Origin: Cryomorphaceae bacterium 1068
Lineage (GTDB): Bacteria > Bacteroidota > Bacteroidia > Flavobacteriales_D > Cryomorphaceae
DNA length: 64,000 nt
Direction of reading: 5' to 3'
Assembly: GCA_027214385.1 (NCBI GenBank)
Contig: JAPVXR010000010.1
Span: 1-64,000, forward strand
The notes under the pieces were generated by a model. That model searched no databases and was not told where the DNA came from. It worked only from the letters and a program-made list of their open reading frames with translations. Position numbers and translations under genes: made by a program. Shown piece after piece: positions 17,255-24,452 of the stretch; within the stretch, counting starts at the first letter, position 1, and every line of letters begins with the position of its first letter.

Positions 17255-18272
17255 GCAAAAATGGATTTAGAATTTTCATAAAACCGTCCAAGTCTTCGAT
17301 GTAAGGTGAATGGCCGCACTCCTCCATCACCTCTTCACGGTAATTGAAACCCGCTTTCTCAAGTGCGTTACGGGTTTGCGAAACCATCGGTTGAGGGGCG
17401 CATTGATCAGCTCCGGGATAGTTTGGAATCAAACCGAGCTTACCCAGCACTGCCGTGTCAAAAAGAGATTCATCAGAAACGATCTTATCCTTTCCTCCTC
17501 GAATCCAAAGCGTTTCGGGCTTCTGAGTCACCTCCGATAATTGGTTGAGTATTCCTGTTTTGGAAAGCGGCGATGCACAGTTGATCTGCCCTTTATCTCC
17601 GGGCTTCGAAAAAGGAAAGCTTTCGGAAGGTGAGTGATCTCCCGGATAGAACTCCTCTCCCACTCTCATTCGAAGCAAACCCTCGAGCAAATCATTCACC
17701 CTTTCGGGAACGAATGGTGGCTCCCAATAAAAGGAGTTCATCACATTAAGCGGAGCGGATGGATTTCCCGTTCCCCTCTCTTTCTTTTGTAAAAGCTCAA
17801 CGAAATCGGGATTGATGACACCCGCGCCACTTCCAGCTCCATCGGGATAGGTAAGGCCTCCTTCCACGTTTGATGTTGCGCCAAATCCAAAAGGAGACGC
17901 GGGATTGACCAAGACCATTTTTTGGATTCTTTGGCTGTCGCGAAGCACCATTTCCCAAGAAATTCCCCCACCGAGGGAATGGCTGATGATGGTGTACTTT
18001 TCAATTTTTTCGCGATCAATCAAAGCGAGCAGATCATCTACAAAATCTCCGAAGCTTTTTTCCGCTTTGGCCGGCACTGCTTCCGTCAATCCGAAGCCCC
18101 TCAGATCAGGGGCAATGCAGGTATAGCGATCGGGCATGGCGTCCATCAGCTCTTCCCAGAATACGCTGTCGGATCCATTTCCATGGATAAACAGAATCAC
18201 TTCATCTCCCCCATTTCGGCGGCGAAGATGCTGCTTGATTCCATTGGCTGATATGTAAACCTGCTCGATCAT
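17247..18272 (-). CDS. Alpha/beta hydrolase, cytoplasmic
   Basis: 341 residues from the ATG at 18272, 2 bases after the KAS III stop; a TTG two codons upstream is less likely. No signal peptide. Oxyanion region FIHGNGSDSVFW, nucleophile elbow SHSLGGG with Ser near 99 (first Gly of the usual GxSxG replaced by Ser), acid in the cap/lid region and His in ECGHSPYIED near the C-terminus. A 100-residue lid between 120 and 240 suggests a bulky acyl substrate. OleB, the hydrolase of the olefin pathway, uses an Asp nucleophile, so this is not an OleB orthologue. Likely an esterase or thioesterase acting on a product of its operon. Confidence 0.87.
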   Translation of the reverse strand: MIEQVYISANGIKQHLRRRNGGDEVILFIHGNGSDSVFWEELMDAMPDRYTCIAPDLRGFGLTEAVPAKAEKSFGDFVDDLLALIDREKIEKYTIISHSLGGGISWEMVLRDSQRIQKMVLVNPASPFGFGATSNVEGGLTYPDGAGSGAGVINPDFVELLQKKERGTGNPSAPLNVMNSFYWEPPFVPERVNDLLEGLLRMRVGEEFYPGDHSPSESFPFSKPGDKGQINCASPLSKTGILNQLSEVTQKPETLWIRGGKDKIVSDESLFDTAVLGKLGLIPNYPGADQCAPQPMVSQTRNALEKAGFNYREEVMEECGHSPYIEDLDGFMKILNPFLRG

Positions 18273-18274
18273 TT

Positions 18275-19261
18275 TCAATATTTGTATAAGGCTCCCGCAA
18301 AAGCCAATCCGCCTCCCGATCCGATAAACATGAGGTAATCTCCTCGCTTGATTCGTCCCGCTTTATTGGCTTGATCAAGCGCCATCGGGATACAAGCAGA
18401 ACCGGTATAGCCATAGTGGTGCATCACGTACTCCGCTCGTTCGTGTTCGATATTCAAATTATCGAGCGTCTCGTGGATTGCGTTTATGTTAATCTGAGTA
18501 ATGAAAAAGCGATTCACATCTTGTGGGCTGATGTGGGCTCGCTTGCACAATTCCTGAATCATGCTCGTCCACATTTGTGGATTGAGCTCTTTGGGGAATT
18601 TGTGAACGAATTGAAGTAGCTGGGTTTTCTCTTCCAGAACCTTTTCGCTGACGGGTGTTTTTGCGCCACCCGCATAAATCCCCATCCAATCGGCGTATTC
18701 GCCTTTGGTCTCCAACATGGAAGCCAACAAACCTTCTTCACCTTCATGGGACGATAAAATGACTGCACCGGCTCCGTCGGCAAAAAGCGTCACGGTTTTC
18801 TTGTCGTGAAGATTGAGGTATTTCGACATGTTGTAAGTGCCTACCACCAATACTTTTTGGTATTGATCATCGGCGGAGATGTACTTCGCAGCCATATCAA
18901 GGGCCGTAACGAAGCCCGCGCAAGCGGTGTTGATATCGAATGTACCTGCTTTGGTGGCCCCCAATCTGTGCTGCACCACTGAGGCAGTGGAGGGAGAAAC
19001 ATATTCCGGAGTATCCGTGCTGATGATGATCAAATCGAGTTCTTCAGCTTTCACACCTGCAGCAGATAATGCAGCCAAGGCGGCATTCTCGGCCAAATCA
19101 GCTGTAGATTCATCGGCCTCAGTCCAGCGACGCTCAAAAATCTGCACGTTCTGACGTAACCAAGTATCGACGTCTTGGCCCAAAATTTCATTGAAATAAG
19201 AGTTGGGCACTACCTTTTCGGGGACGTACATTCCCGTGCCCAAAATCTTTGCGTTTCTCAT
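18275..19261 (-). CDS. KAS III-like protein lacking catalytic His and Asn
   Basis: 328 residues, normal FabH length. Start taken at the ATG 19261, 2 bases after the SDR stop. The active-site Cys is kept (DINTACAGF, Cys 114). Aligned with E. coli FabH, the HQAN box reads TQIN (His to Thr 255) and the HGNTSAAS box reads YGYTGSAC (Asn to Tyr 285). In FabH-type enzymes this His and Asn bind and decarboxylate malonyl-ACP. The C-terminus (GGLAFAGALYKY) is typical. So it can form an acyl-enzyme but should not do a normal decarboxylative condensation; acyl transfer, or an unusual condensation, is more likely. Two His residues at 281-282 could partly substitute. It sits between an SDR and a hydrolase in a tight operon. 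Confidence 0.88.
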   Translation of the reverse strand: MRNAKILGTGMYVPEKVVPNSYFNEILGQDVDTWLRQNVQIFERRWTEADESTADLAENAALAALSAAGVKAEELDLIIISTDTPEYVSPSTASVVQHRLGATKAGTFDINTACAGFVTALDMAAKYISADDQYQKVLVVGTYNMSKYLNLHDKKTVTLFADGAGAVILSSHEGEEGLLASMLETKGEYADWMGIYAGGAKTPVSEKVLEEKTQLLQFVHKFPKELNPQMWTSMIQELCKRAHISPQDVNRFFITQININAIHETLDNLNIEHERAEYVMHHYGYTGSACIPMALDQANKAGRIKRGDYLMFIGSGGGLAFAGALYKY

Positions 19262-19263
19262 GC

Positions 19264-20004
19264 TCAAAGTTTTAATCCTCCATCAACATTAAGCACAGCA
19301 CCAGTGATGAAAGAAGCTTTGTCAGATGCGAGAAAAACATAGGCATTCGCAATGTCTTCAGGCTGCCCGAGTCTTCCCAGCGGTGTTTGAACCCGCAACC
19401 CATCGAGTACTTTTTCAGGGACGGACTTGATCATATCGGTATTGATAAATCCCGGAGCTACCGCATTAGCCGTAATACCATATCGACCCAGCTCTTTTGC
19501 CCAAACTTTTGCCAAGCCAATCACACCTGTTTTGGTGGCAACGTAATTGCTTTGACCAAAATTTCCATTGTGAGCAACGACGGAAGAAGTATTGATTATT
19601 CGACCACCTCCCGTTTCCATCATGTGAATAGCCACTGCTTTACCACAATTGAATACACCAGTGAGGTTGACGTCAATTACTTTCTGCCATTGATCAGGCG
19701 TCATCTTTTTAAGCGTGCTATCGGCAGTTACACCGGCGTTATTAATTAGAATATCTACTTTACCGATGGTTTCAACCGTTTTGGCGACGGCTTCTTCGAC
19801 AGCCTCGTAAGATCGAATGTCCACCGACATAAAACCGATCATCGAAGACTGATCGCCAGCTAATTTTATGGTTTCAGCTGCCTGCTCTGAATTGATGTCC
19901 CAAATCATTACACGACATCCTTCAGAAACAAATTTTAGGGTAGTTTCACGACCGATACCATTTGCGCCACCAGTGATTATTGCTGTTTTATTTTCGAGTT
20001 GCAT
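19264..20004 (-). CDS. SDR-family oxidoreductase (FabG/PhaB-like)
   Basis: 246 residues from the ATG at 20004; a longer open frame adds 17 codons that do not fit the family. Cofactor motif TGGANGIG at about residue 10, NNAG near 86, catalytic Ser in NTSSV and YVATK (Tyr-x-x-x-Lys). Length and motifs fit 3-oxoacyl-ACP/CoA reductases. It is the first gene of the six-gene operon running down to 13501, and the 205-base AT-rich gap upstream, shared with a divergent gene, must hold the operon promoter. The likely reaction is NAD(P)H reduction of a 3-oxoacyl thioester or the reverse oxidation. Confidence 0.88.
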   Translation of the reverse strand: MQLENKTAIITGGANGIGRETTLKFVSEGCRVMIWDINSEQAAETIKLAGDQSSMIGFMSVDIRSYEAVEEAVAKTVETIGKVDILINNAGVTADSTLKKMTPDQWQKVIDVNLTGVFNCGKAVAIHMMETGGGRIINTSSVVAHNGNFGQSNYVATKTGVIGLAKVWAKELGRYGITANAVAPGFINTDMIKSVPEKVLDGLRVQTPLGRLGQPEDIANAYVFLASDKASFITGAVLNVDGGLKL

Positions 20005-20209
20005 TGTTTTTGTATTATGTGGGATGAAGGTAGTTTTGACGTGTAAAAATACCACATATCAAATTATTTATTAATATATGATTATTTACACAAATAGAAC
20101 TTATTACTCTACTAATCACTTCTTTAATACTAATATTTTTGATGTGATATAATGGTGTATGATTGACAATTTTGAGAATGAATGAGATATGGTTTTTTTT
20201 TAATATTCA

Positions 20210-20437
20210 ATGAGTTTTAAACCTGAGTTGCTCGTGGAATGTGTGAATATGAAAATGCCTTTCGGTAAGTACGAAGGGCGATATTTATGCGACCTACCGA
20301 TTTCGTACCTGGAATGGTTCAAGCGAAAAGGTGGCTTCCCTAAAGGAAAAATCGGAGTTTTACTCGAAACGGTCTATGAAATAAAACTAAATGGATTAGA
20401 CGAAATCCTTTTTGAACTTAAGCGAAGATTCAAATAA
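20210..20437 (+). CDS. DUF3820 family protein
   Basis: 75 residues. The MPFGKYEGRYLCDLPISYL motif followed by WF...GFPKGKIGVLLE is the DUF3820 signature. Members are small cytoplasmic proteins, sometimes labelled putative quorum-sensing-regulated virulence factor; related sequence occurs in exonuclease-associated proteins. Function unknown. It is divergent from the SDR operon. Confidence 0.75.
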   Translation: MSFKPELLVECVNMKMPFGKYEGRYLCDLPISYLEWFKRKGGFPKGKIGVLLETVYEIKLNGLDEILFELKRRFK

Positions 20438-20455
20438 AACTTCAACAAATTTTAT

Positions 20456-20488
20456 TTTGATTTCTGATCTCCTTTTTATCTACTTTCG
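20456..20488 (+). promoter_or_regulatory. Promoter of the polyamine operon
   Basis: TTTG (20456-20459), 21 bases, TACTTTCG (20481-20488): a good Bacteroidota promoter with one deviation in the -7 box. It predicts a leader of about 105 bases before speA. Confidence 0.7.
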
Positions 20489-20496
20489 CACAAAAT

Positions 20497-20541
20497 TGAA
20501 ACGGCTGAAATGATTGTTAGCAAGGTGCTTCCAACGTTTCA
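20497..20541 (+). promoter_or_regulatory. Possible structured leader of speA
   Basis: TGAAACG (20497-20503) pairs perfectly with CGTTTCA (20535-20541). The enclosed 31 bases hold a smaller AGCA/TGCT hairpin. It lies inside the predicted 5' untranslated leader. No known riboswitch class is recognised; regulation by polyamines is a guess from position. Confidence 0.35.
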
Positions 20542-20599
20542 GTACAAAACAAATATTAGTACACCTCACCTCACTTAAAACGTACGAACACCCACTGGA

Positions 20600-22045
20600 T
20601 TGAAAACGAAATACTTCGATCTTATTGATCAATCATTCTTCTTTCCCCAAGAAGAATTTACCCTAAACGGGGCAGAACTAAAGTTTCATGATATTGACCT
20701 GATGAAACTGGCTGAAGAATACGGCACCCCACTCAAGTTTACTTATCTACCCAAGATTAGCGATAATATCAATCGCGCGAAAGGCTGGTTTAAGGATGCG
20801 ATGGTAAAAAGCAATTACAAGGGAACTTATAATTATTGCTATTGCACCAAAAGTTCTCACTTCAAACACGTCTTGGATGAAGCGCTGAAAAACGATATTC
20901 ACATCGAGACGTCCTCGGCATTTGACATCAATATCGTTCAGAACCTAAAGAAATCAGGTGCTATTAAAAATGATACCTATGTAATTTGCAATGGTTTCAA
21001 GCGTGATCAATATGTGCACAACATAGCGGAATTGATAAACGGAGGACACAAAAAGTGTATCCCTATAATTGACAATTACGAGGAGCTCAACTTGCTCTCA
21101 GAACAGATCAATGAAAACTTTGAGGTTGGGATTCGCATTGCCTCAGAAGAAGAACCGAAGTTTGAGTTTTACACTTCAAGACTGGGTATCGGTTACAAAA
21201 ACATCGTTCCGTTTTACAACCGAGAAATAAAAGATCGGCCTGATGTAAAACTGAAAATGCTGCACTTTTTCATCAATACTGGTATCAGAGATACAGCCTA
21301 CTATTGGAATGAACTGCAAAAATGCTTGAAGGTTTATATAGACTTGAAGCGCGTTTGTCCTAACCTCACGGGGCTAAACATTGGGGGTGGCTTCCCCATT
21401 AAAAATTCACTGGCCTTTGATTACGATTACGCATACATCATCGATGAAATCGTAAATCAAATTAAGATGGCCTGTGATGAGGCCGGAGTGGATACCCCCG
21501 ATATTTTTACCGAATTCGGAAGTTTCACTGTAGGCGAAAGTGGTGGGGCCATTTACAAAGTACTTTACCAAAAGCAGCAAAACGACAAGGAAAAGTGGAA
21601 TATGATCAACTCATCTTTCATCACTACTCTACCCGACACTTGGGCGATCAACAAACGCTTTGTGATGCTTCCCATCAATCGCTGGAATGACGAATATGAG
21701 CGAGTGCTCCTCGGCGGCCTCACTTGCGATAGCGACGACTATTACAATTCAGAGCAGCACATCAACGCCATCTATCTTCCAAAGTATAGAAAGGACAAGC
21801 CACTTTACATCGGGTTTTTCAATACGGGTGCTTATCAAGATACTATTGGTGGTTACGGCGGATTGCAGCACTGCTTGATTCCTCAGCCAAAACAATTATT
21901 GATTAGCAAAGACGAAAGTGGAGAAATGAAGACAGAGGTCTTCGCACCACAACAATCTCAAGAAGCAATGCTCGATATTTTGGGTTACCAAAACGCCCTT
22001 GAGAAGGCTCCTGTGGTACCTACTAAAGTAGAACAAGTCAACTAA
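20600..22045 (+). CDS. speA: Arginine decarboxylase (PLP, alanine-racemase fold)
   Basis: 481 residues. Makes agmatine and CO2 from arginine. TTG start (MKTKYFDLIDQSFFFPQEEF after initiation); the next Met is at residue 35, inside conserved sequence, so TTG is preferred. The PLP lysine lies in NYCYCTKSSHF near residue 80; substrate and PLP-phosphate regions include NIGGGFPIKNS and TEFGSFTVGESGG. The CDSDDYYNSEQH motif near the C-terminus holds the second active-site Cys/Asp. This is the ~465-480 residue form common in Flavobacteriia, shorter than the E. coli-type SpeA. speB starts 1 base after its stop. Confidence 0.92.
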   Translation: MKTKYFDLIDQSFFFPQEEFTLNGAELKFHDIDLMKLAEEYGTPLKFTYLPKISDNINRAKGWFKDAMVKSNYKGTYNYCYCTKSSHFKHVLDEALKNDIHIETSSAFDINIVQNLKKSGAIKNDTYVICNGFKRDQYVHNIAELINGGHKKCIPIIDNYEELNLLSEQINENFEVGIRIASEEEPKFEFYTSRLGIGYKNIVPFYNREIKDRPDVKLKMLHFFINTGIRDTAYYWNELQKCLKVYIDLKRVCPNLTGLNIGGGFPIKNSLAFDYDYAYIIDEIVNQIKMACDEAGVDTPDIFTEFGSFTVGESGGAIYKVLYQKQQNDKEKWNMINSSFITTLPDTWAINKRFVMLPINRWNDEYERVLLGGLTCDSDDYYNSEQHINAIYLPKYRKDKPLYIGFFNTGAYQDTIGGYGGLQHCLIPQPKQLLISKDESGEMKTEVFAPQQSQEAMLDILGYQNALEKAPVVPTKVEQVN

Positions 22046-22046
22046 A

Positions 22047-22994
22047 ATGGAATCAAAAAGAACTTACGCGGGAATCGATAAAGAATTCGCATCTCCTGAA
22101 AAGTCAAAAATCGTTTTAATTCCCGTTCCTTACGATGGGACGAGTACTTGGCTAAAAGGCGCTGACAAAGGACCCGAAGCCTTTCTGAAAGCTTCTGAAA
22201 ACATGGAGCTCTATGACATCGAAACGGAGACTGAAGTCTACAAACAAGGTATTTACTTGCATGACCCCGTTACCGAAAAATCGAGTCCAAAAGCGATGGT
22301 CGAGGCAGTGCATGCTACGACGAAAAAAGAGATTACCAAAAACAAATTCGTAACCCTTTTCGGTGGTGAACACTCGGTTTCAATCGGAGCAATAAGAGCA
22401 TTCAATGAGTGCTTTGACAAGCTAACGGTTTTGCAAATCGACGCACATGCCGACCTCCGAAAAGAGTATGAAGGCACCCCTTACAATCATGCTTGTGCGG
22501 TTTACGAAGCGAGTCAAAACACCAACTTGATTCAGGTCGGAATCCGTAGCATGGACATTTCGGAAACCAGAGTGATGGATAAAGAAAAAGTCTTCTTTGC
22601 GCATGACATGGCTACCGACGAATACTGGCCCGATAAGGTAATGGAATTGCTAACCGATAATGTCTACATCACTTTTGACCTAGACGCTTTCGACCCCGGT
22701 ATTTTGGCTTCGACAGGCACCCCTGAACCGGGAGGACTTTTCTGGTATGAAACACTCGATTTCTTGCGCAATGTTTTTACGAGTAAGAATGTAGTCGGAT
22801 TTGACATTATGGAGCTCTGCCCGAATGAAGTTGATAAATCTTCCGATTTCGTTGCAGCAAAACTGTACTACAAAATGCTCTCTTACAAATTCATGAATAC
22901 GAATTTGGGAGATGATTTCGAGAGCGGTACTGAGACTGAAAAAAGTTCTTCAGACAAAAGAACAATGACAAAAAACTTTGACTACGATGAGTAA
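22047..22994 (+). CDS. speB: Agmatinase (ureohydrolase family)
   Basis: 315 residues. Hydrolyses agmatine to putrescine and urea. The manganese-binding signatures are complete: GGEHSVSIG near 108, QIDAHADLR near 131 and FDLDAFDPG near 210. The C-terminus carries a polar tail of about 25 residues rich in Ser, Glu and Lys beyond the usual end. It follows speA by 1 base and overlaps the next gene by 8 bases, so arginine to putrescine is encoded in one transcript. Confidence 0.93.
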   Translation: MESKRTYAGIDKEFASPEKSKIVLIPVPYDGTSTWLKGADKGPEAFLKASENMELYDIETETEVYKQGIYLHDPVTEKSSPKAMVEAVHATTKKEITKNKFVTLFGGEHSVSIGAIRAFNECFDKLTVLQIDAHADLRKEYEGTPYNHACAVYEASQNTNLIQVGIRSMDISETRVMDKEKVFFAHDMATDEYWPDKVMELLTDNVYITFDLDAFDPGILASTGTPEPGGLFWYETLDFLRNVFTSKNVVGFDIMELCPNEVDKSSDFVAAKLYYKMLSYKFMNTNLGDDFESGTETEKSSSDKRTMTKNFDYDE

Positions 22995-23955
22995 GCCAAT
23001 TACCGATTTTATCGAAAAATACTACCTGCACTTCAATGCAGCCACGGTTATAGATGCCTCAAAAGCCTACACTGCCCAGCTGGACCGAGGGGCCAAAATG
23101 TTGGTAACACTTGCGGGTGCGATGAGCACAGCTGAGTTAGGGAAAATCTTTGCGGAGATGATTCGCCAAGACAAGGTTCAAATCATTTCCTGCACCGGTG
23201 CAAATCTTGAAGAGGACATCATGAACTTGGTGGCCCATAGCCATTACGAGCGCGTCCCCAACTACAGAGATCTCACTCCTCAGGAAGAATGGGCTTTACT
23301 CGAAAGAGGGCTGAACCGAGTAACGGACACCTGCATTCCTGAAGAGGAAGCTTTCAGACGACTCCAAAAACACGTCTTCAAAATTTGGAAAGATGCCGAG
23401 GAAAAAGGGGAACGCTACTTCCCTCATGAGTTTATGTACAAATTGCTCCTGTCAGGAGTTTTGGAAGAGTACTACGAAATCGACGTTGCAGACTCATGGA
23501 TGTTTGCAGCGGCAGAAAAGAATCTGCCCATCGTTGTACCGGGCTGGGAAGACAGCACAATGGGAAACATCTTTGCCAGTTATGTCATGAAAGGTGAGTT
23601 AAAAGCCTCTACCATGAAATCGGGAATCGAGTACATGGGATTCTTAGCTGATTGGTACACGGCCAATTCTGAAAATGGAATCGGGTTTTTCCAAATCGGC
23701 GGAGGAATTGCAGGCGATTTTCCGATCTGCGTTGTTCCCATGCTCTATCAAGATATGGAGCGCACGGACACACCATTTTGGAGCTATTTCTGCCAAATTT
23801 CAGATTCTACTACGAGCTACGGTAGTTACTCAGGTGCAGTACCTAACGAGAAGATAACGTGGGGAAAGCTGGATTTGGATACACCAAAATTCATCATCGA
23901 ATCTGATGCGACCATCGTGGCACCGCTTATGTTTGCGCACATACTGGGCATGTAA
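22987..23955 (+). CDS. Deoxyhypusine synthase-like protein (possible homospermidine synthase)
   Basis: 322 residues from the ATG at 22987, which overlaps the speB stop by 8 bases; a TTG three codons upstream is weaker. NAD-dependent deoxyhypusine synthase fold: AGAMSTAELGKIF, SCTGANLEEDIMNL, FFQIGGGIAGDFPI for NAD binding, and ITWGKL containing the lysine (294) that carries the aminobutyl group in the family. Bacteria have no eIF5A, so bacterial members generally transfer the aminobutyl group to a small polyamine, giving homospermidine (speY-type). The linkage to speA and speB supports a polyamine product. The exact acceptor is not shown by the sequence. Confidence 0.85.
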   Translation: MSKPITDFIEKYYLHFNAATVIDASKAYTAQLDRGAKMLVTLAGAMSTAELGKIFAEMIRQDKVQIISCTGANLEEDIMNLVAHSHYERVPNYRDLTPQEEWALLERGLNRVTDTCIPEEEAFRRLQKHVFKIWKDAEEKGERYFPHEFMYKLLLSGVLEEYYEIDVADSWMFAAAEKNLPIVVPGWEDSTMGNIFASYVMKGELKASTMKSGIEYMGFLADWYTANSENGIGFFQIGGGIAGDFPICVVPMLYQDMERTDTPFWSYFCQISDSTTSYGSYSGAVPNEKITWGKLDLDTPKFIIESDATIVAPLMFAHILGM

Positions 23956-24026
23956 GGGTGAAAAAAAATCAAATAATTGAAAGGAAATTAAATACCTTCA
24001 ATATCGCCATCAAATTGGATACTTAA

Positions 24027-24440
24027 ATGAATACGCCATTTCACCTCTCCCTGCCGTGTCGTAGTGTGAGCACTACAAAGTCATTTTATGTAAAAAAAAT
24101 AGGTGCTGAAGCGGGACGCGAAGCTTCTACTTGGGTAGATATTGATCTCTATGGAAATCAAATCACCTTTATAAAAGACGAAAGTTTTCACTTTGACTAC
24201 CACAACTATCGTTTTGGTGATTCAATTATTCCTGCATTTCACTTCGGAGTATTATTGGAAAAAGATACTTGGGACGGCTTGTTTAAGCGATTGAATGAGG
24301 CGAAAATCACCCTCACCGAACAACGAAAGTATTTGGAAGGAGCCCCGGGAGAACATCAGTCCTACTTTTTGGAAGACCCCAACGGATACACCGTCGAGTT
24401 CAAATGCTTCTCTAAGGAAGGAGACACTTTTAATAAATAA
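24027..24440 (+). CDS. VOC-family (glyoxalase/dioxygenase-fold) protein
   Basis: 137 residues with two beta-alpha-beta-beta-beta modules. Likely metal ligands: His in PFHLSLPC, His in AFHFGVLL and Glu in YTVEFKCF. The pattern LEDPNGYTVEFK is typical of glyoxalase/bleomycin-resistance/dioxygenase folds. Function unknown. It lies 13 bases before the GNAT-nitrilase gene and is probably cotranscribed. Confidence 0.82.
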   Translation: MNTPFHLSLPCRSVSTTKSFYVKKIGAEAGREASTWVDIDLYGNQITFIKDESFHFDYHNYRFGDSIIPAFHFGVLLEKDTWDGLFKRLNEAKITLTEQRKYLEGAPGEHQSYFLEDPNGYTVEFKCFSKEGDTFNK

Positions 24441-24452
24441 CACACATAAGAT

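Noticed and set aside
14262-20004. Calling the operon an ole (olefin/beta-lactone) cluster outright
   Set aside because: The families match but the diagnostic residues do not: the thiolase lacks His and Asn, the hydrolase has a Ser nucleophile, and the SDR is of the short FabG type. Kept only as a comparison.
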